64,000 nt of DNA. Origin: Leguminivora glycinivorella (Eukaryota; Arthropoda; Insecta; Lepidoptera; Tortricidae). A program made the position numbers and the translations under genes. The stretch spans positions 186,001 to 250,000 of the forward strand of contig NC_062991.1 in assembly GCF_023078275.1 (NCBI RefSeq), written 5' to 3'. Each line of letters starts with the position of its first letter. Position 1 is the stretch's first letter. This document shows, in pieces, positions 22,407 to 34,586 of the stretch. The notes beneath the pieces are model-generated. The model was given only the letters and a program-made list of their open reading frames with translations, did not search any database and was not told the origin of the DNA.

Positions 22407-22640
22407 CCCCCGACGCAGAAACCACGGGGTGTTATAAGTTTGACGTGTCTGTCTGTCTGTCTGTGTATGTGTCTGTCTGTGGCATCGTAGCTCCCGAACG
22501 GATGAACCAATTTAGATTTAGTTTTTTTTTTGTTTGAAAGCTGAGTTAGTCGGGAGTGTTCTTAGCCATGTTTCATGAAAATCGGTCCACTGTGTAGGGG
22601 TTTTTTCAAAATTTAAATTTTGTGGTTAGGTTATTAGGTA
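22407..22640 (+). repeat. ccccgacgcaaaaacgacgg repeat, copy 2
   Basis: This begins cccccgacgcagaaaccacg, has a (TGTC)n stretch, then gcatcgtagctcccgaacgg, and ends ttttgtggttaggttatt. Family members are listed at 6329-6517. Confidence 0.8.
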
Positions 22641-22904
22641 CAATAAAATTAAAGTTTCCCAGTCAAATACATCTAAGCGGCTGATGTGCTCTATAACATC
22701 ATTAATATCTAAACACATTGTCAATAGAAGCGTTTCCAGATATTTGTGTGTAGGGACCCTGGCAGTTCCGATATTTAAAAATGTAGATATACACCCTGTT
22801 TTTATTGAATTCCGTTAACTTTGGGAGGATTATTTGGTTCAAATACAATCAATTTATCTAAGAAACTAGCCTCTTAACTCTTACGGTTATCGAATTGGTT
22901 GGTT

Positions 22905-23473
22905 GTTTTAGCATAATTTATTACAATTACAATTAAGAATTATTTTTGGCATAATCTATATTGGCATAATTCACCTTTCGCATAATCTGTTATGGCATAG
23001 TTAGGTTACGCATAATTTGTCTAGGCATATTTTTGTTTAGACTTATATTGATTTTGATTGAATGGTTTTTATGCATAAATTATTTCTGCATAACATGGTT
23101 TACTCGAAGTTTACCGCGCAGTCTTTTTATCATAGGTAATACTACTATATATAACCTAACTTAACCGAAAATCTTGACAAAATGTTGTATTTGTTGAGGT
23201 CGCAGTTTTAACGTAACCAATCCGACAGCATTTAGTATGGGTGCATGGATATTCTGATATTAAGAAATATGCCAAATACAATTATGCGAAACAAACGAAG
23301 CAAACATAATTATGCATACTTATTTTCGGACAAAGTAATATTCGTATTATTTTAGATTATGATAAATAAGTTTTCTGCCAAATTAACATTCGTCGAAAAT
23401 CGACTATGCGAAGTCTGGTATGCGAAAATCGTTTCGAACAATTAAAGTTATGCCAAATAGAGGGAACCCTATC
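22905..23473. mobile_element. Word-mosaic element, second copy
   Basis: The left half is dense in ggcataat, cgcataatt and gcataa words; the right half in tgccaaat, tatgcgaa, ttctgccaaat. It ends ttatgccaaatagagggaac, which corresponds to the ttctgccagatgagggtaac end of the 18.1-19.4 kb element. Word identity is kept while the bases between words are not alignable to that copy. Confidence 0.55.
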
Positions 23474-24739
23474 GAATTACATAAAAAAAAAATTACTGAA
23501 CACGTGTGTGGCATCCCTTACTACTTCCTAATGTTATTTGTTTTGACATGTGCCGTCAAACACTTGACAATGACTTTAATGTTATTTATGATTAAGGTCC
23601 TCTCACACTAATTAATCCATTTATTAGCGATAGCGATTAGAAGCGATATACTGGGTGGTCCTGATGAAGAACCTCAGTAAACAAAAAAACACGGTGTATA
23701 TGTACATATATATATGTATATATGCCGCTCATTCCTATGGAACAGACATTTTTTTTTTCGCTTTCAGCATTGGTCCCGTAGTAAAAGTTGTTCATTATGA
23801 CCTCAGAATTCACCATGAAAAGTTTGAACGGTCCTTTTAATTACAACCTGTATATAATTGAATTTAAATGTTTTTTCTTCTAAATTCTCTGTAAGGATTA
23901 ATTATGTATTATGTAAGATTTAATAGTTTATAGTTTTAAGTAAGTGTCATAAAAAATATTAGAAATGGAACATTTAAATGAATCCGTGATGCGAAATGAG
24001 AATGACATGTATGTATATACCAATGTACCAACAACGATCATTGGTACAAACTATTGTTACCAAAACTATTATCTGTCTCTTTTAGACAAGTGTGTAGATA
24101 AAAAAGACACTTTAAGATGAAATTTTCTACAACTTCTTTCTTTTTGTAAACATACAATCAAACATCAACTTCATGAAATACAATGAAACATCATGAAAGT
24201 TGAAATGGATATTGGGATTTATTTTTATTTATTTTTATTTTATTTATTTGGGTCATCAAACAGCAATACAAAAAGAAATTTATGACATAAGGAACCATTA
24301 ACATAGCCATTAACAGATGTCCACAAGTAGGTATACAATACACATGCAAAAACATTTGTCCGTCATACATAATTTTTTCAAAATGTTAGACATACTCGTA
24401 AATAATTGATTTTCAATTTTTCATAATTGATCTCTATTAAGCCTAAAAACCCCAATACCCATTACTACTTATTCCATAATTATAATTTTTATATTATTTT
24501 GGCTGTCTCTAAAGGCGATCAGCTTGCCAGTCAGAAGTTACGAGTATAAGACTAATAAGTTATTAAAAAAAATGTTCTTGAATTGTTGGGTTTCGGTAAC
24601 CACGTTATCAATAATAAACTCAAGGCCTATAATTTTACTTAAAATGACTTTCGGTAGATAATAAATGATCCATTCTTTATTACCAAGTGTGAATTAAATA
24701 CAAGCATATTTTTTCATTACACTTACCACGTCACTTTTT
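23474..24739. other. Non-coding DNA upstream of the zinc-finger exon
   Basis: Old repeat fragments at 23480-23660 (resembling 940-1060) and a (TTTTA)n-rich tract at 24205-24250. Probably intron of the zinc-finger gene, since a splice acceptor follows at 24741-24750. No upstream exon could be identified. Confidence 0.4.
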
Positions 24740-24740
24740 G

Positions 24741-24750
24741 CATTTTCCAG
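24741..24750 (+). promoter_or_regulatory. Splice acceptor of the zinc-finger exon
   Basis: The pyrimidine-rich cattttccag immediately precedes the GC jump. The zinc-finger frame is open from here to the ATG at 24767 (five codons), so an upstream exon could contribute residues. An out-of-frame ATG at 24751 ends after three codons. Confidence 0.6.
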
Positions 24751-24766
24751 ATGCGGCGGTGACGCG

Positions 24767-26623
24767 ATGTCGGTCGCGCCGGCGGTGAAGCGCGAGCTGG
24801 AGCTGGAGAGCGGCGGCGCCAGCCCGGGCCGCAAGCGGCGCAAGCAGGCCGCGCCCTCCCGCGCGCCGCAGCCGGCGCTCGCCCCGCCGACCCCGCTCGA
24901 CCTGCACGCCAAGATGCACGACATCTACAAGTCCGCGCTCGCCTTCGGCGACCTCGCGCTGCCCGCCTTCGACCCCCTCGCCGCCTTCCGCCTGCTCCCG
25001 CGCCACGACCCGCCGCGCATCTTCAACCCCGAGGCCTACTGCGACCTCTGCTGCAAGGAGTTCTGCAACAAATACTTCCTCAAGACGCACCGGGCCAACA
25101 AGCATGGCATCTACGATGGCGGCGAACCCCAACCGCAACCGCCGCCGCAGCAGCCCTCCCCACCCAGACGGGCGTCCGACGAAGAATCCAACGGCACCCC
25201 GAGAAGACTATCCCCGGACTCGGCGAGGCGGGCGCGCGACGCCGGATTCCAACCCGACGCGCTCCGGCGTCTGGGCGTCGTCAACCCGGAAGCGTTCTGC
25301 GAGATCTGCTGCAAGGAGTATTGTAACAAGTATTTCTTACGGACGCACCGGGAGCGGCGCCACGGCGTGCCGGCGCACCGCTCGCCCGGCGCCGAGCGCT
25401 CGCCGCAGTCCATGACGCCGCCCATGATGAACTTCAACACGCCGGTCAGCACGCCGCTCGCGACGCCGCTCACCACCCCGCCGGCGCCTCTAGTCTCGCT
25501 CCCTCCACCGGACACGCCCCCGCGCTCGCACTCGCTTCCGCCGCCACTAGATCCGGAAGAGATGGCCGAAGTGAAGCGCGAATGCGAGGAGGAGCTGGAG
25601 GCAGCTCTGCGCGACGGACAGACGAGTCCGCTCAACTTGATCGTGGAGGAGCGCGGGTCCGCCTCGCCGGGGTCCGCCAGCGAGGAGCTCCGCAAGCTGC
25701 AGACGATGATATCGCAGCTGAACGAGCTCGCCGCCGAGCGCCTGGCCGAGGAGCCCTCCTCGCCCGCGCCGCGAGCGCCGTCCTCGTCCCCGCCCACCCA
25801 GGACGAGCGTCGAGCCTCCTCGTCCGGCTCCAGCTTCTGCGAGATCTGCAACAAGGAGTTGTGCAACAAATATTTTATGCGAACACACATGCAGCGGATG
25901 CACGGGATCTCGCTAGAGAGCGGCACGCAGTTGGGAGGGGTCACTTGCGATATTTGTCACAAGGAGTTGTGCAGCAAGTACTTCCTGCGCGTGCACAAGC
26001 ACAACACGCACGGGATCCCGGCGCCGCCCGCGCCGGCCAACGCCGCGCCCGCGGAGCCGTGCCCGCTGTGCGCGCGGCGGTTCCGCGGGCCGCGAGCCCT
26101 GCGCGCGCACCTGCTGGCCGAGCACGCGCCACCGGCGCGCCCGCCGCCACCGCCGCCGAGACCGCTGGACCTGCTGGTGCGGGACAAGCCCTACGCGTGC
26201 TCCTACTGCCCGTTCACGACGGACGTGTTGGCGTTTCTGTTCGCGCACGAGCGCGCGCACGTGCAGCAGCAGAGCGAGCCGCAGGAGAGCGCAAGCGAGC
26301 TGACTACGTCGACGGGGGCGGAGGGCGAGAGCGAGGGCGCGGAGGGGGAGAGCGAGGCGGAGGAGGGCGTGTACTCGTGCTCGCGCTGCGAGTTCCGCGC
26401 GGAGGGCTTCGCGGCGCTGGAGGCGCACCTGCGCGCGGCGCACTCGGGCGCGGGCGCGCTGCTGGCCGTGCCGCGCGCGCCGCAGGCCCCGCTCACCATG
26501 CAGCCCTTCGTGGTGGAGGAGGCGGGGGGGGCGCTCAGCCTGGTGCCGGCGCTCGTGTTCCTGCCGGTGCGCCGCCGCGCCACGCGCCGCGCGACCGTCA
26601 CGCTCACGCTGACGCCGGCCTAG
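24767..26623 (+). CDS. C2H2 zinc-finger protein with seven fingers (main exon)
   Basis: 618 codons from ATG to TAG. Fingers by Cys/His spacing: C92-C95-H108-H113, C178-C181-H194-H199, C358-C361-H374-H379, C394-C397-H410-H415, C432-C435-H448-H453, C478-C481-H494-H498, C538-C541-H554-H559. The first four share an unusual finger, CxxCxKExCxxKYFLxxH followed by HGI. Linkers are rich in Pro, Ser and Glu, with a KRRK cluster at 23-26 (possible nuclear signal) and an acidic patch at 519-533. A nuclear DNA-binding regulator is likely from the family; target and orthologue are not known to me. Base composition is strongly GC-rich against AT-rich flanks, giving many spurious frames on both strands. The start is the first in-frame ATG after the splice acceptor (gcgATGt); an N-terminal extension from an earlier exon is possible. 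Confidence 0.92.
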   Translation: MSVAPAVKRELELESGGASPGRKRRKQAAPSRAPQPALAPPTPLDLHAKMHDIYKSALAFGDLALPAFDPLAAFRLLPRHDPPRIFNPEAYCDLCCKEFCNKYFLKTHRANKHGIYDGGEPQPQPPPQQPSPPRRASDEESNGTPRRLSPDSARRARDAGFQPDALRRLGVVNPEAFCEICCKEYCNKYFLRTHRERRHGVPAHRSPGAERSPQSMTPPMMNFNTPVSTPLATPLTTPPAPLVSLPPPDTPPRSHSLPPPLDPEEMAEVKRECEEELEAALRDGQTSPLNLIVEERGSASPGSASEELRKLQTMISQLNELAAERLAEEPSSPAPRAPSSSPPTQDERRASSSGSSFCEICNKELCNKYFMRTHMQRMHGISLESGTQLGGVTCDICHKELCSKYFLRVHKHNTHGIPAPPAPANAAPAEPCPLCARRFRGPRALRAHLLAEHAPPARPPPPPPRPLDLLVRDKPYACSYCPFTTDVLAFLFAHERAHVQQQSEPQESASELTTSTGAEGESEGAEGESEAEEGVYSCSRCEFRAEGFAALEAHLRAAHSGAGALLAVPRAPQAPLTMQPFVVEEAGGALSLVPALVFLPVRRRATRRATVTLTLTPA

Positions 26624-27420
26624 CCGCCGCCGCCGCCGCCGCACGACGCCCGCGCGACCGCAGCCGCGACGACACCGCCGCGGTCGCGCGCTTCGATCGC
26701 TGAACTGTACTAACTACATTTAACGCTGTGTGCCTTCAAGCGATTGCTAAAAAATATTATGAGACGTAATTATAATTGGGAGAAGCTGCCCCCCGGGCTC
26801 CGGCTTATGTTGAAAGTCTAACTTCATATATTGAGAATTATATAACGGGTGATATATGAAACGTTGCTTATATTTAATTATTTATTATCTCCTCGATGTT
26901 CCTTTGGCCGAGACGAGTTTTTGAAACGTTCATTTCGATCGGGAGAAGAAATACAACCTAGGCGTAATTATTATTTAAAATGTATTTATCGGTGAGTGTC
27001 GCTCACGATAGTGTCGTAGTGCTGAGTGTGATGTTGATCACTGGCGGCGCAGGGAGGGGGGGGGGGGGACGCCCCACGGTACCGCTGACGCGGGCTACGA
27101 CGCGGGTCGCGCTGGTGCGGGGCGAGGGGAGGACTTGCGGGGCGAGAGGAGGGTAAAAACGCCATATTAGGGCAACCAGAAACATGACACGAAAACTGCG
27201 ACGTCCTGAACTTGGGATATCTGGTCGCGCTTGTAGCGTGTGTGCCACGGTGGATACATTACAGAAGCGTACAATAAACGCGCGGCACACGCCCGCTCCG
27301 CTGCCCGCTCGTCCAGCTATTACATATTACAATTATTACAACCGCAGCAGCGCGGCACCGCCAACCGCTCTACCTCACTAGTTTATTAGCGTTGTTGTAA
27401 AAATATATTTTGGAGTTACA
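26624..27420 (+). other. 3' untranslated region of the zinc-finger gene and CpG-rich tail
   Basis: Starts with a (GCC)n run right after the stop codon. It contains a poly-G run near 27056-27068 and a GC-rich patch at 27040-27150. A canonical AATAAA lies at 27273-27278. The exact transcript end is inference. Confidence 0.45.
27273..27278 (+). terminator. Candidate polyadenylation signal AATAAA
   Basis: The first AATAAA downstream of the zinc-finger stop codon, 650 bp away. In AT-rich DNA this hexamer is common, so support is modest. Confidence 0.35.
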
Positions 27421-28420
27421 GTACAAATAGTTATACACGGACGGAAGCCGGCATGTTAGCTTAACTTATTGTTGTCTAAGGTGACTTAAAGCACAAAGAT
27501 ACGTACTATTGGGCAGTGATCAACATTATAGTAATTTTAGTGTTAATGAGCGGCCGGGGCCGTTTTTGGGCCGCAAGGCATACGGGTAGCTTGTTTCAGG
27601 GGCTCAGCTCCCGGCCCCGGCCCGTATTTACTTATTTCTATGGTAATCGATAACATAATATGTTACTGCAGTTTCAGGTCTTGCGCAACCCTGGCGTGCT
27701 AAAGTCTCACACTATAACATGGTCACACTACAATAAACATTAAACTTGTTCAATATATACAAAATTGACACAAACAGTAATCTATAAATGTGTAAAGAGC
27801 GCGATTTTTTTTTTGCGATAGACACAGCGTTAAACGCATGCGTAAAACAGAATGTAGAGGAAATGACGTTACGCTTACCGCTGCGTTGATCGCGAAATAA
27901 CAATATACTGTCATTACGAGTAGATTACCTGACAAGTTTTTTTGCCTTTGGAAATATTTAATTTCAAATTGTAAAATTCAAACATCGTGAATTTTCTATT
28001 TAAATAGATAAAACAGCTTGATGTTCGTGACCAGTTTTAAATCTAATATTTATAAATTGGATTATTTATCACATACATAAGGGTTTTTGTCCCATTTAAA
28101 AGAAAATATAAGCACGTGGAAAAATCTTCTAAAATTCTATAAAAATGGTAGTTTAACGTTTTAACGAAAAAGAAATGCAAATATATATCCAAAAAGAAAA
28201 TAGTTTCATACCTACATTATATGAAAAATAGGTAAATAAACTTACCTAAATGTGATTTCTTATGATTCTTGTTCAATATGGATCATTTTGTTACAAACTC
28301 CGATGTAAAGGACCTTATTATAGACTAGGAGCCCAGAGCCACCACACCTTCCTCATTTTCTCAAGGATGAAACTCTTGAGAATTTAAGGAAAGTGTTTTT
28401 GAAAAAAAGCATTATAGCAA
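27421..28420. other. No gene recognised
   Basis: Contains a GC-rich imperfect palindrome (ggccggggccg near 27551, cccggccccggcccg near 27610). The rest is AT-rich without domain-like frames. Confidence 0.4.
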
Positions 28421-28450
28421 AAAAATGGCCGACGGGCCGAACTAGGTAAT

Positions 28451-28654
28451 ATGCAGACATTAAACGTCGATACGGACTCTATATTATCCCAAAGTTTCAA
28501 CCTTGACAAAATGAGGAATCTGGCGGCTCAAGGCTTTACAAAACTAGAAATGAAATCCCACAAAAAAGACAATAATAGCAAGCACTCCAGGGCGGCGCAA
28601 GAGTCATCAACGTTACCAAAGACTTCGGTAGCGGTAGATCAGTGTGAAGGTTAG
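28451..28654 (+). CDS. Candidate exon or small ORF, unknown product
   Basis: 67 codons from ATG to TAG with a balanced, protein-like composition (Ser, Lys, Asp, Gln; few Phe/Ile/Tyr) unlike the AT-driven frames nearby. The end reads gtgtgaag followed by gttagc, a possible splice donor one or two codons before the stop. No repeat in the window matches it and I recognise no domain. It may be an internal exon of an unassigned plus-strand gene, or chance. Confidence 0.3.
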   Translation: MQTLNVDTDSILSQSFNLDKMRNLAAQGFTKLEMKSHKKDNNSKHSRAAQESSTLPKTSVAVDQCEG

Positions 28655-31600
28655 CTTGTACAAACATGCAGCTTCTAAACAAAGTTCCTATGTATCGACG
28701 TAAGTTGTAATTATAGTCAAACTAGAGGACGACGGCGGGACGGCTCCGCAAAGGCTCCGCTTTTTTATACATTTAAAATTACATCATTTATTTATTATCA
28801 GAAAGGGTACATTTAAAAAAATGCTTCACATCAAACCAAGAAAGCGATCCGTATTAGGTCAATACATTAAATACACAAAAATCCTTAACGACTATGTTAG
28901 TATAAATACAAACTAAAAAAAACTATAACTAAGACTGTACAAGATTTATTTGGACCTGCCAGTGACTACTGCCACCCAGTATTCGGTGACAGGGCAGTCA
29001 AGGCGTCCTTCTAATGCACGAAGGAGGCAAAACACAAAATGCACATAGCAGTAACATGTGTACCGCATTACACGCTTAGCGGGGTACTTGAACTTACATT
29101 TTTTTGTATTTGAGGCAGAGAAGATTGTGACATAATTGTGGAATGCAACATTAAAATGAAATGATTTATTCATTTTATAGCATTAAAACAGGGTAAATTT
29201 TTGAGTATTGATTGCACGAATTGTAGCAAAACTATGATAAATGTTGCTGCAAAATTATATTTAAATGTTAGAATTCAAGTTAGTTCCTATGAGTTATTGG
29301 TGGTGGTATGTTATTTGGTACCAAAAATATGGGATGTCGCAGGGTAAATAACATAAAAAACTTCTTGTTTAAAATGCGATGCACAACAATAATTGACATT
29401 TCATACATTTTGTAACAGCAAAAATTCTATAAAAAACAAATCTGTTATAAATTCATTTTTTGAATTCAAGAAGTCTAATTAAAAATAGCGATAAAGCTAT
29501 ATAAACGTAAAAAATATCAGGGTAAGGCGAGTTCAAATTGTCTTAATTTAATTAAAAATACAGCCCCTAGTCTACCTCATTTTACATTGCCTTTTTTACG
29601 ATGTTGTCGATGTTGTACAAAATAAGAACAAATAGTAAACGTAGAATATTGTTATTTTGAACAATATAAAAAAAATATGAATTTGGTTGTAGTAAAGTTT
29701 GCTTGGAAATCTGATCATTACGATAATACGATAAAAAACATAAGTACCTACCTATATTGCTTATTAAGAAAAAACTTACTACTTATTCTGACGAATGTAA
29801 TAATGATTTCTTCGTATGAATCTACCTCTACTTTTATGACTTCGCTAAAATTAACCCTTTATTTGTCAAAGTATACCACGATATCTACGTTTTATAACCA
29901 AAAATCGCTTTAACTTTATCTACCTCTGAATTTAACAAAAGTTCCTTATTCGATAGAAGCCAACTTCACGTAATAGTTCCTTATAACCAGCTAACTTCCG
30001 ACCAGTCTTCCTCGAAGCCAAAAACCCCGAGCGGAGCCGAAACGCCGCCGCGCGTTACAACAAATTATATTATTAATAAAGTTTTAAATAATAACAAATT
30101 AATAAAAAATGTACGCATGACGCCGACTTCACTATGATCGTTTATATTCCCTGGCTACACGTTATGTGAACTGGCAACGCAGATTTTTACTTATTTTGTG
30201 TTTGTTATAGGCACATAGGATAAACCAGAAGTTTGGCAAGGAGAAAATTGATATAAATGTTCTGAAATATCACCTCACTATATTTTATCGGAGGTGCTTA
30301 AGATGTTAAAAGCCTAAACACTGTCTGCTTGTTTTTGTGTGAGATATGCATGTCTTTTTAAATTACAATGTGAGAAGGAGATGCATTCGACAAAACAGAC
30401 GGTTGTCCATATTGTTTTGTGTATTTGACTGCCTTAGGCCTATTTAAAGGAATTGGTTCAAATTTAAATTAGTCTAAATTACATAAATGTACTCAGGAGG
30501 GTATTGATGACTATAATTATTATAATAATAAACCTTTTAAAATGTCAATATTAACAATCATTACTTTTTAATCTTTGCCAGTTCAAATACCTTAGCCAAA
30601 CGCAGAATTTTGACTACAAACGGAATGTAGGCGTTCAGCCCATGTCGGTGTCATTGGATGTAGTGAAATGTATTGAATTGTGTTCAGGATGATTTTCGAG
30701 CGCGTTGTACCTCAGTGGAAACTGACCAAACCTAAACAAATAGTACAAAATATACCACGTAATGTATCGGTGTTTTGGTAAATAAATTCAGTACAAATTA
30801 ATGTTAAGGGTAGATGGAGTTTACACAGATAGTAATAGGAAGTACACTCGGGTACAATGCTTACAGCGAGTACAGTCGCACGCACGCTAGTCGTTGTTGT
30901 GTTTTCATCTCTTTAGAGTCGCTTCCTAAGATTTTTTGTAAAATTTTACCTGTTCAATGTCATTGTCGTTCAATTTTATATAAACATATATGAGATAATA
31001 CGTTACTTATACAAATATTATATTATAAAATTATAATGGCACAATGAAGTATACGCAAATATTTTTAATTTTGCCCTCTTTTTATAGGTGTGAAAGAGGC
31101 AAAAATCTGGTGTTATACTATACTTCATTGTGCGATTTTACTCACACTACTAACTACCTCATAAAAAGGGTATTTTTTATAAATAAAACGGAAGGACTCT
31201 AATAACTTGTAATAAGATAATTTGTACGTATAAAGTTTATAAAATGGTTTATGTTTAGATCTCTTATTGACCTTTGTGCATTTATATGAAAAGTATTAGT
31301 ACCGTTCTTCAGTTTAATATTATTCTTTTGTGAAAACTCAATGACGGTACAAATACTTTTATAAATATTTTGTATAATAATTAAGAAAATAGTAGGTAAG
31401 AAAACAAAAGTTCCTTTATGTCATTCCAAAACATTCCAAATATTAGAATTAATTTAATTTCTAGTCATGTTAGACTAAGTCGGTTTATTTTGTAATATTC
31501 AGTGCGACTGTACCAAATAACACAGGTCATGATTTGTCATGTTATAATGTTATTTCTAGTCAAATTATTTTATGTATTTACCAATGAGGTAACAGAATGC

Positions 31601-32612
31601 CACTGTTTACAAAAGAAAACTTTTTTTTTCAAACTGCAAAACAATATGAGACAACACCAAGCCAATGTTTATAATTTAATTATGTGTTATTTTGATTCGT
31701 CCTAATTTGTATATACATTATACAAGATATTTTATAATAATTTTCCTTTTAGTCACTAGTAAGATTATAAAATATATTAAAATGTTGTGTGCAAATATGG
31801 CATTTGTTCCTCATTGGTATAAATGTGTCTATTTTAAATATAAAAGAGAATTATATTCTGGCTTAAGGAGAAGCCGAATCTTTTGCCGTGGGCAACGGGT
31901 AGCACTTTCAATGATCCATTTTTTTTAATAATATTTAGTTTCAAAGCTTTTCAACAATAAAACGCTTCTTTAGTAATATGCCAATTGCCAAAATATAATT
32001 AAATAATGAGTAAAAATGTTCAGTTGTGTGAATGTTTAGATGACAAAGGACATACACCAAATGGATGGCAGAATTTTACGTTGGCATTGTAAGGGTTAAA
32101 GTCCATGAGTTAATGTAACGTGGAAAAGCGATTGTTGTTTTAACACTTACAATTATAATTTAACTCGTCTAAAAAAATTTTATATAATAATTTAATATTT
32201 TTAGTTCCCTTATAAATTAAACTGATCATACCTTTAATTTTTTTTTCAAACTTATTTTGTACTAACTATAAAACAAAGGAGTTAAAATATAAATAAATTT
32301 ATGGTAAACGCGTTTTTGACTGTCAGTATTTTTATAGCCATTAACATTGAATTTAATGGAGAAATATTTCTAAATGTGCTATAAAAAATATCTGCCGAGC
32401 CAATTTTTTTTCTGTCATAAGATTATTTTTTTAAATGATTTAAATTAAAATTGAAAGTGCTATCTGTGGCCTCGGTAGGTATATGTTCCTAGATCCGTCG
32501 GTTTGTTATTTGTTTTCCATTAATACGAGCATTTCTACCGTAATCAATAAATTAAATATACAAGTAATCGTGTTTTACTTCACTCTGTACTTTTTTACCT
32601 GTCCCTTGGTTA
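28655..32612. other. AT-rich stretch with small foldbacks
   Basis: Nothing gene-like was recognised. 31039-31133 is a foldback with gcacaatgaagtata ends and an inner ttttgcctctttc/gaaagaggcaaaa-type pair. 31288-31360 has an imperfect inverted pair around aaaagtattagtaccgt. Frames at 29677-29913 and 31502-31928 are AT-driven. Confidence 0.45.
31039..31133. repeat. 95-bp foldback element
   Basis: The ends gcacaatgaagtata and tatacttcattgtgc are exact inverses, with a second nested inverted pair (attttgcc..ctttt / aaagaggcaaaaat). Probably a tiny MITE; no second copy in the window. Confidence 0.55.
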
Positions 32613-32745
32613 GTGCGTTTTCACATTATCCGATCCGATATCGGATGTCGAAAGGATTTCAGAGGGAAAAATCAAAGATGGCGTCCTTAAGGTATAGGAT
32701 ATCGGTCCTACATCCGATATCGGATCGCATAATGTGAAAACGCAC
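32613..32745. mobile_element. gatccgatatcgg MITE, copy 2
   Basis: Ends gtgcgttttcacattatccg and its inverse. The inside agrees with copy 3 at 49558-49690 (aaaggatttca, aaatcaaaga, ggatatcggtcctacatcc). Confidence 0.85.
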
Positions 32746-33141
32746 GTGAATTTCGATGTCCTATTAAAATAACAAAATTAAATCGAATGTAGGTTAATGG
32801 AATAAAAAAAGGTTTAAAATTCAGAACTACTAACAGGATAATTAGTCCTCGACACGGAAAAAAAGATCCAGATACGAGATTTGAATGTGAATTGTTGTAT
32901 AAACCGACGGCAAAAGCCGCTGACGTAGGTACAGTCGAAGTTAGAATGACAAAAAAAAGAAATCAAAAACAAAAGAAAAAATATATATTAGGTATGAGTA
33001 TGTATGTTAAAACGTTAAAAATAATGCAACATTTTACCTAAGTAAGTACGTAGAGCACTAGTTGACAAATAGGCTACATTAAAATTTCCAGGAATGAAAC
33101 AGTAAAAAAAATCCTCATCGGTTCTGGAATTATAAGACACC

Positions 33142-33253
33142 AAACAAAAATAATGGGCCGATTGAGAACCTACTTTATATTATTAAATTAAGTCCCGAAA
33201 CAAAAATAATGGGCCGATTGAGAACCTACTTTATATTATTAAATTAAGTCCCG
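33142..33253. repeat. 56-bp tandem duplication
   Basis: aaacaaaaataatgggccga to ttaaattaagtcccg occurs twice head to tail with no differences seen; units start at 33142 and 33198. A partly inverted gttttaatttaataatat follows. Confidence 0.85.
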
Positions 33254-33259
33254 TTTTAA

Positions 33260-34050
33260 TTTAATAATATGAGTGAAGATCGTGTTAGTTTAAATCAATT
33301 TAACCTACTTTATGTTCAGAAGTCGGTTAAGCACACTTACCTATTACAAAATTGAACCGAAACTAGTATCTTCTAACCCGTGTCGATCTCGGGTTAAACT
33401 CGGTTAACACTGTGACGTTATTTGAAAAAAAAAACAAGACAATACATTTTTCAAACAAGGAATAATATACGTTAAGGGGATATACGTAAAGTTGGTAAAA
33501 CGGCAATGTTAACATGGTTCTTCACGTGTCTATTTCAATGTTTTGCCATTATTTTTAACATTTAACCCATTTTTCAACAATTTCCCCTCGCGCTCGACAA
33601 CAATGCAACCCTCCCGATTTTAATGGATGTCGCTTTTCATCAAAAAAACCTTTTTTTTACTTTTTTTATCCAAAGCTGACAGTTGACGCGGACGTAATCT
33701 TTTAAAGACTAGTTTTCGGGAGTTTTTGTGTAATTTATTTATTGATAATTTTACGGATTGGCAGGGGTGGGTTGTGTACATTTAATTAAGTTTTATTTGT
33801 GATATTTTCGGTTCGTTAAGGTTCAATCTTTAATCGGATGTCAAATGGGTTTTACGAATACTGTTTGAATATTATTCTGGTTGTAGGTATATTATGGATG
33901 TAGAGAAGAGATTGTGTTGGTTACTTAAAAGATAGGGCTATTTGTGCGTTACTCAACTAACTCGGAGTAACCTAAGTGTGCATGACTTTAATTTAATCCC
34001 ATGGGCGAAAGGCAAGCAGTCACTGTAAAGGGTAGCCTGCGCCCTTTTTT
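33260..34050. other. No gene recognised
   Basis: AT-rich non-coding DNA without a repeat shared elsewhere in the window. Confidence 0.4.
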
Positions 34051-34058
34051 AAATACAT

Positions 34059-34250
34059 ACTAGTTTTGCCCGCGGCTTCACACGCGTTAGAAAGAGACAA
34101 AAAGTAGCCTATGTCACTCTCCATACCTTCAACTATCTCCACTTAATCTCCACTTAAAAAAATCACGTCAAGTCGTCACTCCGTTTGGCCGTGAAAGACG
34201 GAGAAACAAACAGACAAACCCACTTTCCCATTTATAATATTAAGTATGGA
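34059..34250 (-). repeat. GCCCGCGG dispersed repeat, copy 3
   Basis: Starts actagttttgcccgcggctt and ends taatattaagtatgga. An internal ctatctccacttaa block is duplicated here, unlike copy 1. Confidence 0.8.
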
Positions 34251-34586
34251 TTTTTTTATTTTATCTACAAGTATGAAATCCGATTTTAGATATTGTACCT
34301 TACCTACAGTCCGCACCCATGCTGAGCTCTGGCAACCTTACTTAACCTCGGGAACACAAGCTAGGACTGTAAGTATGGTGTAGGTTTTTTTTGAACATAA
34401 ACATAATTTATTAAAAACAAGTATTCCATATTTTTACATCATAATTATCATATCCAACAAATACTTAAAATTAGTGACGGTTTGTACATTTGTCTGAACT
34501 AGGATACCCTGCGTTTTAGGCGAGAGGTACCTACGGCAAACAAGGTACATATTATAACACTTTAAGTTCTCGCGCTTTGTACACAT

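Noticed and set aside
25111..26703. Long overlapping reading frames on both strands within the zinc-finger exon
   Set aside because: They are by-products of very high GC in the real frame: low-complexity Ala/Arg/Gly-rich translations without domains, while the 24767 frame has seven proper C2H2 fingers.
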